Assembly (NCBI GenBank): GCA_030144725.1
Contig: JASKMD010000026.1
Coordinates: 6,007,838-6,071,837 of the forward strand
Direction: 5' to 3'
Length of the DNA: 64,000 nt
DNA from: Haematococcus lacustris
Lineage: Eukaryota > Chlorophyta > Chlorophyceae > Chlamydomonadales > Haematococcaceae
Under the pieces are notes generated by a model that saw only the letters and a list, made by a program, of their open reading frames with translations, did not search any database and had not been told where the DNA came from. Positions 35,917-47,585 of the stretch are shown here, piece after piece. A program made the translations under genes and the position numbers. Numbering within the stretch: the first letter of the stretch is position 1; every line of letters starts with the position of its first letter.

Positions 35917-38900
35917 ATGACACTTAATCTGCGACGACCAAGTACGCTAGCGCTGGTTTTGCTGGTGGCCTTGGCTCGCAGCTTCTCATATGCGCTGCGC
36001 GCGCAAGGTGCGGCGAGGCACATCGTGCCGCGGCGCCATCGATTCAGCGTTGCGTTGCGATACGCACCTGCGACGTGCCCCAGAAGGCTCCGTGTGCAGC
36101 GTATATAGTATAAGCTTCATCTCGCCGGCCGGACGGTTGGTTCCGGGGCCTCGGCGCAGCAATTGACGATTTGACTCCCTTCCCACTTCTTGTGCTGCTC
36201 GCAGGCAGCCGGACATTGTTACAAACAAGGAACTCGGTTCAAGATGCCGTGACGCAGGTCAGTACGCAATTGAGCAACTAAGTCACAATCAGACGTACTA
36301 GGATACCATCATGCTTTGCATTGTGCTTTGCGCAAGCAATCTTCACCACGAAAATGGCTATGCCCAAGGGCTTCGTCATGCAAGGGGGCGTGTCATGCTG
36401 GCGTCTCCATGATGTTGTGTGGCCTTTGTCCTATCAGCCCCCCTTGGATCCTGCAGCTTGTTGTGGGCATGCTTGTTAGGCCGTCCCTCACAGTTTGGTG
36501 AAGAGGCCCACATATCCCGCTGTGACTCTTGCACCTTGCGCCTTCCACATTGCCCCGAGCAGGTGTGCAATGGTGCAGACGTCAACACGGTCGCCTCAGC
36601 ACTGGCCGGCACGATAGGGAACTTCACGGCCCAGCAAGGTGTGCTGCAGGAGGACCTGCAGGCTTCAGAGCAGAGTGTCACAGCCTCCAGTGTGATGAAG
36701 CAGAGCTCGCCAGACTGCGACTAGTGGGCAGGGGCAGCCAAGGCCGCAGTGATGGGCTGGCTGCTTAGTCAGTGGCTCGAGAGCCTCGAGAGCCTCGAGA
36801 GCCTCGAGATGCAGAGAGCCTCGCAGCACCGCGGGTGCAGTAGGTGCAGACACCTGGTAAAGAACCTGTTGCGCACTGCACCCATGCGCCCACTGCTGGC
36901 TAGAGGGCACGTCATCGAGCCCATATGTTGCCGCACACAGCCGTGCATGCGACCCCACCCAGCAAGTGCTTCTCAGCGAGGGCTGGAACCCAAGGCCAGG
37001 GATGTGAGGGTGGCATTCACCTTGCCTTCACCCTTGAGCCTGGCATGCCGCTTGGGTGCAGGCTGCGGCAACCAAGGGAACCTGGCCACCAGTGTGGCCG
37101 ACACACTGGCTGGGGACTTCTGCCAGCGAGTGGGTGGGAGGGCCTCTACGCTGTCATGCTCCCGCTCCTTCACTTGCTGTCTCACACCCTGCTCCACCTG
37201 CCTCTACTCAGCCCCGCTCTGACCCTTTTTTCCCCAACTCTACCTCATCCTGCTTGGTCATGCCTTGCCTCTTTCTGGCACCCCTGCCCCACCCCCCTGC
37301 CTGACTCTCCCCGCCCCTCCCTGTCGCGTTGTATGCCAATGCTCCCCCTGCCTCACCCTGCAGCCTGTCGCGTCCAGCTTCAGAGGCGAGCTGGTCAGTG
37401 GCCTACAGCAGGGATGCGCCACTGGGTCTTCTGAAGCAGTCAGGGACGCGGTGGCTGGGGTGAGCTCCACGAGCCTCAGGCGCAAGTCAGGCACTACATC
37501 TGTGGAAGGCTCATATTGCATACGTCTGCCTGCAGGCGTTGACACCCAGTCTAGTCACAGCTGTGCGCAGCGCTCTGGGCTGTGGCTGCCCTGCCCTGCC
37601 CCAGTCCAGCCCCTCGCCCCCTGCACCTTCCCCCCCAGCCGTTGCCCCTTACAGCAGCCCCTCGAGCAGCCCGGCTGCTGCTGCTGCGCCCTATGCTTCC
37701 CTGCCCTCTGGTGGGGGCGGCGCATCCTACACACCCAGCTCTACTCCCTACACGCCCTACACACCCCCTGCCACTCCTAGAACCCCCAGCCCCAGCCCTA
37801 GCCCCAGTCCCAGCCCCAGCCCTGGATCCAGCCCCAGCCCTAGCCCTAGCCCAAGACCCAGCCCCAGCCCCGGCCTCAGCCCTAGCCCTGGATTCAGTCC
37901 AAGCCCCAGCCCCAGCCCCGGCCCCAGCCCCGGCCCCAGCCCTAGCCCCGGCCTCAGCCCCAGCCCAGGGTTCAGCCCCAGCCCCAGCCCTGCCCTCATC
38001 CCCAGCCCTAGCTCTGGAAACAACCCTAGCCCCAGCCCCAGCCCCAGCCCTGCCCTCTTCTCAAGCTCGGGCTCAGGAAACAGCCCCAGCCCCAGCCCCA
38101 GCCCCAGCCCTGGCGTTGTCCTTAGCACAGGGCTAAGCAGTTCTCCACAGGGCCCCTCCTCCCCCTCCCCGGCCTCCCCCTCCCCTCCCTCCTCACCTCC
38201 CACTACCTCCCCTCCCTCCCCCTCATCGCTACAGCGAGCAGTGTCACCACTGGCTTCACCCTCACCTCTGTCCCCCTCCTTGCCACCCTCAGCGCCGGGG
38301 TCTACTTCAAGTCCCACCCCTTCCAGCCCTCCCCTCAGCCAGTCCTCCTTTGCTTCCCGCCCTGCACCATCCGCCTCGCCGCCACCTTCAGCAATCCAAA
38401 CGAGCTCGTCCACTCCACCCAGCCCAACACCCACACCCTCAGTCCGGCCAGCTCCCTCACCCAGCAGCAGCATGGCAGCATCCCGCACCCCCACTGCCAC
38501 CACCCCTACACCCAACCCCACCCCTCCTGCCCCTGCAGCGTCTAGCCCACCTAGGACCTTCACGTCATCACCACCTGCTGCTGGCCCTAGCTCAGCAACC
38601 CCTCCATCCACACCACCTCCACCAACCACCGCTCCCCTAACCCCACGCAGCAGCAGCACCCCAGCTGCCGCACCCCGGGTGGCACCGCCTCCCCCACCCC
38701 GCCCCCCAACCACAAACCCACGACCTGCTGCTACCTCCCCCCCCGGCTCTCCTCCTGCCCCAGCCCCGCGCACCGCAGCATCACCCCGCCCTGCCGCTCG
38801 ACCCCCCCAGGCTGCAGCAGAGCCTCGCCCTGCCGCCCAGCCACGTGCAGCTGCACCCCCTAGGGCAGCAGCTGCGGCGCCTGCGCCTGTAGTGAGGACA

Positions 38901-38981
38901 CAGGCGGCAGCACCCCGTGCAGCGGCAGCGCCCCGACCAGCGGCAGCGCCCCGGGCGGCAGCGCCAAAGCGGCGAGCCTGA
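35917..38981 (+). CDS. Secreted proline-rich (hydroxyproline-rich) glycoprotein HRGP1
   Basis: Probable extracellular matrix protein. Exon 1 (35917-36007) encodes a signal peptide, PSTLALVLLVALARSFSYAL, and ends in phase 1. Later exons: 36563-36638 (VCNGADVNTVASALAGTIGN, phase 0 to 1), 37062-37129 (CGNQGNLATSVADTLAG, phase 1 to 0), 37364-37459 (FRGELVSGLQQGCATG, phase 0 to 0), and 37536-38981 (482 codons with stop). The last exon opens with ALTPSLVTAVRSALGCGCP and then becomes (Ser-Pro)n with Gly, Ala and Thr variants, ending APRAAAPKRRA. At least one phase 1 to 0 exon between 36008 and 36562 was not found. Extended SP repeats suit O-glycosylated polyproline II rods. Exon layout matches the other HRGP genes here. 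Confidence 0.7.
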
Positions 38982-39042
38982 GCCATGTCCCTGCTTTCCC
39001 TTCGCAGCTGACCAGCATCGTGTGGCCAGGGCGGCATGGAGG

Positions 39043-39235
39043 CTGCCACAGGGGGTGACACAAGCCAGGGTGTGGCGTGCCGACATATTGCTAGCTGGCA
39101 TGGAACCACCAGCGTGGCCTAACTAGACCCTGGCCTAGACTGAACCCTGTGAAATAGCAGACCTGAAAGATCTTGAGGTGACCGGGAACCAGCAGCTCAT
39201 GCTGTTGGGGTCCTAAGCCACCTGTTCAGGCCCAA
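39043..39235. repeat. Right arm of the spaced inverted repeat
   Basis: Inverted partner of 35575-35790. A third, partial copy of the CCTGTNGAACAGCAGACTT segment follows at 39345-39390. Confidence 0.75.
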
Positions 39236-39486
39236 CCTCAGCATCATGGCAGGTGCTTGGAGTGAGATGTAGACAAGATGTGGACAAGAGGCAACCATGA
39301 CAGCTGATCCACACAGCTGTCTGACTAACAGAGGCAGGGCGATGACAGGCCTAGCAAGGCCAGGCTGGACCCTGTCGAACAGCAGACTTGTCGCAGTTGT
39401 GCCTTGCTAGGACCACAGCTGCCATTGTATGCAGCTAACGTCATAAACCCTTGACGCTGCTACTGTTGCTGCTCACGCTGTTGCAT

Positions 39487-39612
39487 GTTATCGATCGCCC
39501 GACCCTCGCAAGGGGGTGGGGGTGGAGCTTAGGTAGCTTAGGATGTTTGTCTCAGACACAGAGTCCGGACAAACACAGGCCCCCCTCATTAGTAGGGGAA
39601 TAATGTGCTGTT
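39487..39612 (+). mobile_element. Lone 3' tail of a copy F-type Fanzor element
   Basis: Shares TCGCCCGACCCTCGCAAGGG, GGTGGGGGTGG, and the end CATTAGTAGGGGAATAATGTG with the sequence following copy F (41632-41765). It keeps the CCCCT...AGGGG hairpin. No ORF part is present. Confidence 0.7.
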
Positions 39613-40124
39613 GGATGCTGGATGCTGGTTGTTTGCCGAGGGCTGTTCGAAGCAGTTGGGCTGCTCCCTGTGCCCGGACAAGAACGAGGACAAGATCGAG
39701 TCAGCCTTTTGCGTCTACACTCCCATCCAAAGTAGCTCTTCACATCAGGGGTCTCAGCACACCATGTTGCACCTTGTAGTAGCGTGACAACTGGGTTGTG
39801 ATAGGCATGGGTGCGGACGTTGCACGCCTTGTGTATCATTAGCCTGTGTCATCCTGATCTATGGGGGAAGCGGGTGTTGCAGAAGTTGTTCCACGCTGCC
39901 ACAAACTTCAAACTATTCCGCGCCTGTTGCTGTGATGGTTCTGTGATGGTGGTTTGTAGCTGGTGGTTTGTAACTCAGGTCAGTTCTACAGCGACGGCAG
40001 CGGCGGCAGCGGCAGCGGCGGCACCAGCATCATGTGTTTCATGCCATACATCAAACAAACAGGTCTGGCTGGCTTGGAAAACCATGGAGTTGAGTTCTGA
40101 AACTTAATATGTAGGCTGGTGTGC
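39613..40124. other. No gene seen
   Basis: No conserved motif in either strand. A (GGC/AGC)n tract lies at 39990-40020. Confidence 0.4.
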
Positions 40125-40260
40125 CCTAGGGGAGCACAAGACTCTCTCGGGCTTAAGTGTAATTCTCAGTCGTTGGGGAGTTGCTGGACCAGGTGTAGGG
40201 CTGTGACCCTGATTTTGGCTAAGGGAGTTGCCACCGAGTGACCAAAGTGAACTTTCATGA
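40125..40260. repeat. Dispersed repeat X, copy 2
   Basis: Shares ordered blocks with 31560-31725 (GGCTAAGGGAGTTG, GACCAAAGTGA). It lies beside the copy F Fanzor region. Confidence 0.55.
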
Positions 40261-40324
40261 AATGTCTGGCACACACCGGTGTGAATGACTGGCACACACC
40301 GGTCCATACAGCGTCCAACCCACA

Positions 40325-41570
40325 TCTGCATCGCAAAGTGGAACACAAACTCACGCTCGTCAGCTATGCCCTTACTAATGCGGGGCCCAGCAGCAGGCCC
40401 CTCTGGCAGCAACCCAGCAGCAGGCCCCTCTGACAGCAGCAGCAGCAACAGACCCCTCTGGCAGCAGCCCAGCAGCAGACCCCTCTGACAGCAGCAGCAG
40501 CAACAAGCGCAAAACAACTGACATAGGCAGCGGCCTGGCTCACGAGCGGGCGTTCCAGATTAACCCAACCACTCAGATGGGCATGGGGCTGGAGCCTGGG
40601 GCCATCCAGACAGTCAGCGCAGCTTCAGGGGTGTGGCGTGAGGATGGCTGCTTGCAAGGCTTCTACAGGAGCAAGCTGACCAGGAGCCAGGTGCAGCATG
40701 ACAGCGGCCTGATCCAGGCTCGCCGCAACACTCAGCGGTGGAATGACAACGTCAAGCTCGAGCTGCAGCACCTAGCATCAGCCACCCCAGCAGGCACCTC
40801 CCTGGTGGCCATCCAGCGGCATGTGGCCGTCACCCTGGCCACCTGGGATGCAGTGTGGGGGGAGTACCTGCATCCCAAGTGGGCTGAACAGAAGATGAGG
40901 CTGCGCGGCGCGCAGGAGAGGGTATTGAGCGCTGCTTCAAGAAGGTGTGAGTGCCAAGGGTAGGGGGGGAGGGGCAGGGCCAGATGATGATGACCTCCCC
41001 ACATGTGACCTGCTAGGTGCCATGTCCCCAGCCCTTCCAAGGATGTCAGGCGCATTGTGTGCCTTGTGTGGCATGCAGCAGGAGGAGGAGGCAGCCATTG
41101 AGTCCCAGAAGCGGTGGGGGACCCACCAGCAGCTGGTGGTGTTCGTTGGCAAGGCAGGCATTGGCACCCGGGGTGGGCAGGGTCAGCTCAGTTATGAACA
41201 GCCCCCAGCCCTGTGAGGAGGAGCTGGACCGCAGCAAGCCACCAGGCTGGAAGGCTGGCAGCCCCAGCCAGGTCAGGTGCAGAACCGCTTGTTGCGGTCA
41301 GCCTGGAGCAAGAGGTTTGAGGCGCCAGTGCGGGGCTCATGTGGTGCCCTTGGTTGCACCAGGCCACCCCTAGTGACATTGGCAAATGGGTGGACAGGGA
41401 CTGCAACGCAGCCCTCAACCTCCAGCGGGAAGAGTAGAGCAAGTGGCGCCCACTAGAGCTGTGCATATGGCAACACCGAGGAGCGGCTCCAGCCAAGGGC
41501 AAGGAGTACCCAGCATTGGGGTTCAAGAACCTGCGAGACCGAGCAGGCCCAGCAGCCCGTAGCACAGTAG
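40325..41570 (+). pseudogene. Fanzor type 1, copy F (decayed, head-to-head start)
   Basis: The plus strand encodes TQMGMGLEPGAIQTVSAASG (RuvC-I region, but Asp replaced by Glu), LASATPAGTSLVAIQRHVAV and TLATWDAVWGEYLHPKWAEQ, then a frame break and an intron-like gap ending in CAG at about 41086, then QQLVVFVGKAGIGTRGG. The VVLVDE block is deleted. WVDRDCNAALNLQR and a degraded end follow to about 41570. At 40325-40390 the minus strand encodes ISKGIADEREFVF, the sequence that should come just before RuvC-I, so this piece is inverted relative to the rest. Confidence 0.75.
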
Positions 41571-41766
41571 TATGTGTGCACCTGGCAAAACTTCAGCTGT
41601 TGCTTACATCAGAGCATGTGTTTCATGCCAACATCGGTCGCCCGACTCTTGCAAGGGGGTGGGGGTAGGAAGTTAGGTATTGGTAGCGGCTGTAGGTCAC
41701 TGACACTCTCTCACAGACACTTACAGATAACACAGCCCCTACCCATTAGTAGGGGAATAATGTGAT
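41571..41766 (+). ncRNA. 3' tail of Fanzor copy F with hairpins
   Basis: Keeps the second type 1 stem-loop, GCATG-TGTTT-CATGC (41614-41628), but not the first. It ends with CCCCTAC-CCATTA-GTAGGGG, a 7 bp stem at about 41737-41756, followed by AATAATGTG. A lone copy of this tail lies at 39487-39612. Confidence 0.45.
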
Positions 41767-41787
41767 GCCAAGTTCCTGCTCATTGTT

Positions 41788-41830
41788 GTAAAGGCTACTG
41801 CTAGTGTGCCTAATGACCACTTCAGGTCAG
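41788..41830 (-). mobile_element. Fanzor type 2 tail fragment, copy L
   Basis: The minus strand reads CCTGAAGTGG then TTAGGCACACTAGCAGTAGC, matching the tails of copies I, J and K. The piece is inverted relative to copy F. Confidence 0.7.
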
Positions 41831-42059
41831 CCATTCTGGTGTGTGTAGCTCCCCTAGTAAGTTCCTGCTGCTGGGGGGCCTGCTGCTCCTGCTGCTGGCT
41901 CCAGTTAAACTCAGGTTACTGCTGCTGCTGCTGCAGCGAGCGTGCGCACCCCACACATACACTGACCCTGTCTACATGTATCAGCCAGCTGTTACTGTAA
42001 GCCGAATGGGAGGAGGTGGTACCAGGTCTCGAAGGTGGTGGATCGGTGAACGGCTTGCA

Positions 42060-42420
42060 CAGGCATGGCATTGTGTGGCATGCAGTTCCTGTGGGAGGCT
42101 GAGGCCCTGGCTATTGAGGTCTTGCGCTGTGTCGCACAAGTGGTGACCTTCTTCAATCGCACTGGCGTTGGCAAGTGGGGTGGTTGGTGCCAAGGCATGC
42201 GGTGGACAGGTCCAGAAGCCATAACCAGCTGGACTTCGTGGTATTTGAGTACGTCATCAGCTGGGTCAGCTCAGCTGCAGATGCTAGCAGTGTGGTGGCA
42301 GCTAGCAGTGTGGTCTGCGACTGTAACAAACCAGCCCAGGCCTCAGGGATAGAAGCCCCCAAACGGAAAGGTTGCCGAACCCTTGCTGCAACCAGTCTGA
42401 CGCAAGAGGCATGGCAAGCA
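42060..42420 (+). pseudogene. Highly decayed Fanzor-like fragment, copy G
   Basis: The plus frame VVTFFNRTGVGKWGGW aligns with VVFFGAATIGTKGGWG of copy B, and VVFEYVISWVSSAADAS aligns with VVLVDEHRTSRVSSA. No catalytic residue is reliably kept. Nothing is recognised in the following 42421-42734. Confidence 0.45.
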
Positions 42421-42734
42421 GTTGCGGGGCCTGACACAGTGCCCCTCAATGCTCGTCAGGCAGCCCCCACAGCCCTTGCACAGCATGGCAGCGCAGCCAG
42501 AGCCGTGTAACCTGGACCCAGCACCCCACTGCCTGCACCCCATCGCCCGGACCAAGCTCCTAGGAGCCTGCCTGCCTGCCTGGCCTGCCAAGGCTGTCAT
42601 TCTCATCTTGCGGCCCAGTCCTTGCAATGCTGCGCTCTTACTTGCCGCTGATCAGGTCTCTTGCCGCCGCCCAAGCGCGGAAGCAGGCGCGGACGCGGAA
42701 ACTGCTGCGAGGGCAAGTGCAGGCCGTCCTGTAT

Positions 42735-42776
42735 CTCTATCCTCCTGTGGAGCCCCTACACTTCTCCACGGGAGTC
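42735..42776. repeat. Hairpin-forming dispersed repeat, copy 1
   Basis: TATCCTCCTGTGGAGCCCCT followed by ACACTTCTCCACGGGAG. CTCCTGTGGAG can pair with CTCCACGGGAG (one G-U pair). The same sequence lies at 51021-51062. Confidence 0.6.
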
Positions 42777-43039
42777 AGGGACCGGTGTGTCTGGACCATC
42801 TGAGCACGAACTGGCACAAATGAGCCACGAATGAGCCCACTTATCCACCTCACAATTAACCGTTAGTTCCAGTCTAAGGACGTCAATGCGACGTTAGAAG
42901 CGGGAGTCATTGGCTGCGGAGTGACCCAGCATACCCCAGTGACCGTTTCGCACACTTCTAGCACACAGCCATAGCCCCCCAGCAGCTGTGTGTGCTGGCC
43001 AACCTCGCGCCGTTCAAGCTGCAACCAGCACTCACCACC

Positions 43040-44333
43040 ATGCCTCGGCGCGCAGCCCATCATGCGCTTGTGCTGGCCGCTCTCTTCGTGGCCGCCCTGG
43101 CAGCCCCAAGAGGTCAGTGTGCCAGTGGCGGTTGGTTCGCCACAATGTTAATTAGGCGGTTAGATGCCACATCGCAAAACCGCGCCATCTGCCTGCCTGC
43201 TTGCCTGTGTGCGCGCCCGCCTGCCCACCCAAGCGTCACGCCGGAGCCGATGCATGACTTTGGCGCGCGCCAACGTAACTTGCAATCCGCCCTGATGCCT
43301 TGTTTCTGAACGCGGTGCTGCACGCACAGGTGGCGCTCTGACGCAGCATCGAGCTTTGCAGAGCGCACCCCCTACACCCACTGGTTCGGGCCCTACCTCG
43401 GCCACTAGCGTGCTGGTCTCGGCCGGACCGCCACCCTCGACGACGAGCGCATCAGGCGCAGGGCCTACGGACGCCGAGCTGGAGGTCAGCACCGCTCCCT
43501 CACCCGGCCAGGGATCAAGCTTTGCTGGAGGATCAGCGCAGGGTTTTACTGGGCCCGCGCCGCCTTTCAGCCCCCGACCAGCCTCGCCGCTGCCGAAGTT
43601 ACCACCCTCGGAGCCATCCCCAAGCCCTTCCCCAAGTACCCCACCTCCCGTGCCTTCCCCTTCCCCATCCCCATCCTCTGAGGACATGGAACCTCCGCGC
43701 CCTGCACCCCGCTCACCATCCCCTGCCCCTCCCCCTCCACCATCCCCTGCCCCTCCCCCTCCACCATTGCCTGCCTCTCCCCCTCCACCATCCCCTGCCT
43801 CTCCCCCTCCACCATCCCCTGCCTCTCCCCCTCCATCCCCTACCTTTCCCCCTCCACCATCCCCTGCCTCTCCCCCTCCATCCCCTGCCTCTCCCCGCCA
43901 ACCATCCCCTGCCCCCATCCCCTTCCCCTTTCCCCGGCCCTCACCCTCCCCTCGCCCAAGCCCTTCCTCGCCCTCTGGCCCATCTCCCTCTCCCCGGACA
44001 CCCTCCCCTTCCCCGGGCCCCGCCGGCAACTCAGCCAAGGCAGTAGCCACCACCGCCACCAGCACCGGGGGGGGGCCGCCAACAGTGTCCTCAGTGACCA
44101 ACTTCGCGTCCGGCCCTGGTCCTGTGACTGCCTCCGCCTCTGCAGGCCCCACCACAGGCCCTGCCAGGCCCCCTATGCCCTCGACACCAGCCCCAAAGAT
44201 GCCGGCCCCCAAGGCCCCTGTCCCGCGCCCAGCCCCACCCACGCCCATGCCGAAGGCCTCGGCCCCACAGCCACATGGGCCCCGCCCTACGCCCAGGCCA
44301 CAGGGTGGGGACAAGGGCACCTCGGGTCGCTAG
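43040..44333 (+). CDS. Secreted proline-rich (hydroxyproline-rich) protein HRGP2
   Basis: Two plus exons, 43040-43112 and 43330-44333, join in phase 1 across a 217 bp intron and give 358 aa. Exon 1 is a signal peptide, HHALVLAALFVAALAAPRG. The mature part starts with Thr/Ser/Gly-rich sequence, then SPSPS and long SPPPPSPA repeats, and ends with Pro/Ala/Thr-rich PTPRPQGGDKGTSGR. No lectin, enzyme or pherophorin domain is visible. It is probably a cell wall or extracellular matrix component. The phase 1 signal-peptide exon matches HRGP1, HRGP4 and HRGP5. Confidence 0.75.
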
Positions 44334-45452
44334 GTCAGTGGCGCTGCGGCAGGAGGCCAATGTGATGCTGTGGAAGGGGGCAATGTGATGCTGCGGAAGG
44401 GGGTCATGCTTTGATGGCCAGCACCAGCGAGTGGTGCCAGCTCAAACGTGCCCATTTTGTAGATCCATGGTTATCAAGCTAGCGTTTGTACTCCTTAGCC
44501 AATGAAGCAAGGGGGAGGTGTTGTGAAGCATCGGACGGTGTATTACCTTATTATGCTCCTCAGCCGATGAGAACGGAGGTGAGGTAGTAGATATTTGAAT
44601 GTGGTGCTACGGACCAGCCATGCGCTAAGTTGAGGTGTTGCAGTTGCCTGATTTTGTCTGCTGGTGTTCAGAGGTTGTTTGTTGAGGGCTTGCTTGATGC
44701 AGTGCGTTCATTGTAAGTTGACTGCTTAACTGTGCTCCCATCACCGCAACCAACCACCGCCTCGATCATCGAGGTCTTGAGCTGCAGCTGTGCCACTGAG
44801 GCCTGTAATGTTTTCGTGACAGCTCTGTCAGCTTTGTGGGTGTCCACCACCTTGCACCTCTGCCCGGCTCCCTGCCCCATGAGGCCACTGGGCAATCCCA
44901 TTGGACAATCAGGCTGTAGGGGTGTTGGGAGACGGACAGCTTTGCTTCCTTTCGTGTGAGGCAATTCTTGTGGTATAGACTCCAAAGAGGGTCACCCCCG
45001 CCATATGGCCGCACCCCCATGGCTCAAGACATAAAAACTGACTCATTTTTGCACGGATGAAGCCGCCGATTGGTGCGATGAGCTGGTGATGGTCTAACTA
45101 GAGTGCAGCCAGCCCCAGCGCTTTGCCGGGTGGCTGTCCCGCGACGTGTTCTGAAGCATCGCACACACATTTAGCGACGGCTATAGGCAGCCTGGACCCA
45201 GAGCGGCGTGAATTTTGCATCCCGATTGGACATGCCAACTTTTCAGGTTAGCACGCAGCAGTGTTGCAACGTCCCAGCACGCATCGAGACCCTCTCTTAA
45301 GCTCACCCGCTGCTTCCCGGCCTGCTCCCTTGCCCCCTGCTCTACAGTGTCACTTTTTGCCATCAAACGACGCCCCGGCAGGTCCACGGCATTCCGGGCT
45401 GGGAGCGTGACTGCGACGACGGATTGCTGCTGAACACAGGTTCAGTCCACAT
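44334..45452. other. No gene recognised
   Basis: Mixed-composition DNA. A GGAAGGGGGCAATGTGATGCTGC-type duplication lies at 44355-44405. No protein motif seen. Confidence 0.4.
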
Positions 45453-47092
45453 GTGGCAGCGATTCTAGGGCTTGTGGCTGAGCAACCACGAACGGCAAGA
45501 ATTATTCAAGAATATGCAGAAACTGAGCTGATAACTGTGTTTGCCGCTGTGCAGGCCATGGTTGACAAGAGAAGGGGGGCAAAGGCTAGATGTGCCTGTG
45601 CACAAAAAGCGAGGGAGGTTCTTGCACAGCGCAGGGCTGCTGAGGCTGAGGCCAAGGCCAAGGCTCTTGCTGCTGAGGCTGAGGCCACGGCACAGGCTGA
45701 TGCTGGTGCTTATGAGGCACAGTAGCACCAGCTGCAGGCTGACCTGCTGCAGAGGGAGCAGCAAGTTGCTGACACCCAGCGCTTGCAACAGCTACAGCAA
45801 CAGATGCATGACATCCAGCGGGAAGAAATTCAACGCAAGGAGCAGCATGTGGTAGAGCAGCAGCACCAGTTGCAGCAGCAGCAGGCAGACTTGCACCTGA
45901 GGGAGAAGCAGGTGGCTGAGCAACAGCACGAGCTGCAGCAGCAGCAGGCAGACATGCACCTGAGGGAGCAGCAGGTGGCTGAGCAGCACAAACTGCAGCA
46001 GCAGCAGCATGCAGACATGCACCTGAGGGAGCAGCAGGTGGCTGAGCAGCACCAACTGCAGCAGTAGCAGAAGGCAGACATGCACCTGAGGGAGCAGCAG
46101 GTGACGGAGCAGCACCAACTGCAGCAGCAGCAGCAGGCAGACATGCACCTGAGGGAGAAGCAGGTGGCAGAGCAGCACCAGCTGCAGCAGTTGCAGCATC
46201 AGCTTAACAGGTTGCAGCAACAGCTCGAGGCACGAAGGGGGGCTGAATTGCAACGCCAGGTGCAGCAGCAGCTGGCAGCACAACAACACCTGTTGCAACA
46301 GCAGCAGGCAGACCTGTTACTGAAGCAGCAGCAGGTGGAGAAGCAGCTGCAAGAGGCCGCAGACCAGCAGGCTGTCAGCGCCAACCACCCCCTCCCAGAC
46401 CATCCTACATGCTCTCCCCTCGTCCCTGGGTCCCTCAGGTCACCCCTCTTCAAGCGCCCACGCCAGGACACAACACTCACACCCATGCCTTCTCTGCCAG
46501 CAAGGTACGCATGCCATCCCAAGCACCCACCACCACACCCCCCACTCAAACCATGCACCTGAGGGATGCACCGGGTGCCCACCAACGCCTGCCTGCAACC
46601 GCGCCCCCTCCCCCTCAGCCCAGGCCAGCGCAGCAAGCACAGTCCAACCCAACCCAGCCACCGCCCTCCATCCCTTCCTGCCTGCCACCACCCCCCCTGC
46701 ATGGGGGCACAGCCAGTGGGTTGGCCGTGAGGGCCTGGGGGCAGGCATTGACGGAGTTCTTTAGCGCATGCCGCATGCCTGGGGATCTGTGGGTCCCCTA
46801 CGCTGCTGGTCGTCTCACTGGGGGTGCAGAGGTGTGGTGGTTCCACCAGGTGTTTAACAACACCCCCGCTGCCACGTCCTGGATGGCCTTTTTGGGAGGA
46901 CTGTGTGAGCATTACACCCCCGCTAAAGAGCGCGCATGGCAGCCAGCCGCGCAGACTTCGGCCACACGCTCCGCAGCTCAACAGGTGCACAGAGCAGCCC
47001 CCACTGTGTTGCTGACGACCAGCAACAGATTTGCCATGCTGCCAGAGGCCGATGAGCAGGAGCAGCAATTCCCCTCCCAACCTGCAAAGTGA
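45453..47092 (+). pseudogene. Gag-like retroelement gene with coiled coil
   Basis: The first frame (45453-46562) has an Ala/Glu-rich helix, then about six copies of a 20-residue coiled-coil repeat (QQADMHLREQQVAEQH type). Two TAG codons, at 45723-45725 and 46065-46067, break it, each standing where CAG is expected. After an apparent intron or shift near 46438, the frame to 47092 has a capsid-like block, WGQALTEFFSACRMPGDLWV, then AAGRLTGGAEVWWF and LGGLCEHYTP, like gag of LTR retrotransposons. No protease, RT or integrase was found next to it, so it is either a defective element or a domesticated gag. Confidence 0.6.
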
Positions 47093-47585
47093 GTGCTGCC
47101 CCCACAATATCCACCAGCAATTGTACTACCCATACCGTCTTGCTTGTCACCAACCATAGCTAGACACCCACCCCAGCTGCCCTGCTGTTACTGCTGCTGC
47201 TGTGCAGATTGGATGAACCTCAAGGAGCGGCAGCATCAATTGCTGCTGCAGCTGTAGCTGCTGTGCTAAGAGCTGTTGTAGAGGGGGGGACTTGCGCACG
47301 CACCGGCAGCAACAGCCACAGCAACAACAGCCCCTCAGCCCCTCCCCTCGGGCCAGTGCCGGGGCTATGCGCAAGGCAAGAGGCAACCCCACCCCCGCAA
47401 TCCCTTCCACCATCCGTCCAGTGTGGGACTTGCGCTTGCACCGGCAGCAGCAGCAGCAGCAGCAGCAGCCACAGCCCCTCAGCACCTCACCCCAGGCTTG
47501 GCAGCTGAGGCTGCAGCCACTGCTGAATGAGTTTCAGTAAGTACCCAGTTGTAACGAAGTATATATACCGAAATAGGTACTACTC
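47093..47585. repeat. Spacer with internal duplication
   Basis: A block starting GGGACTTGCGC, then CACCGGCAGCA and CAGCCCCTCAGC, occurs twice (about 47287-47340 and 47424-47485). The second copy has expanded CAG units. Confidence 0.6.

Noticed and set aside
45723..46067. UAG read as glutamine, as in some ulvophyte algae
   Set aside because: TAG is the real stop of the At5g03900-like gene, HRGP2 and the Fanzor copies A, D and E, and TAGs in place of CAG occur only in mobile-element genes.
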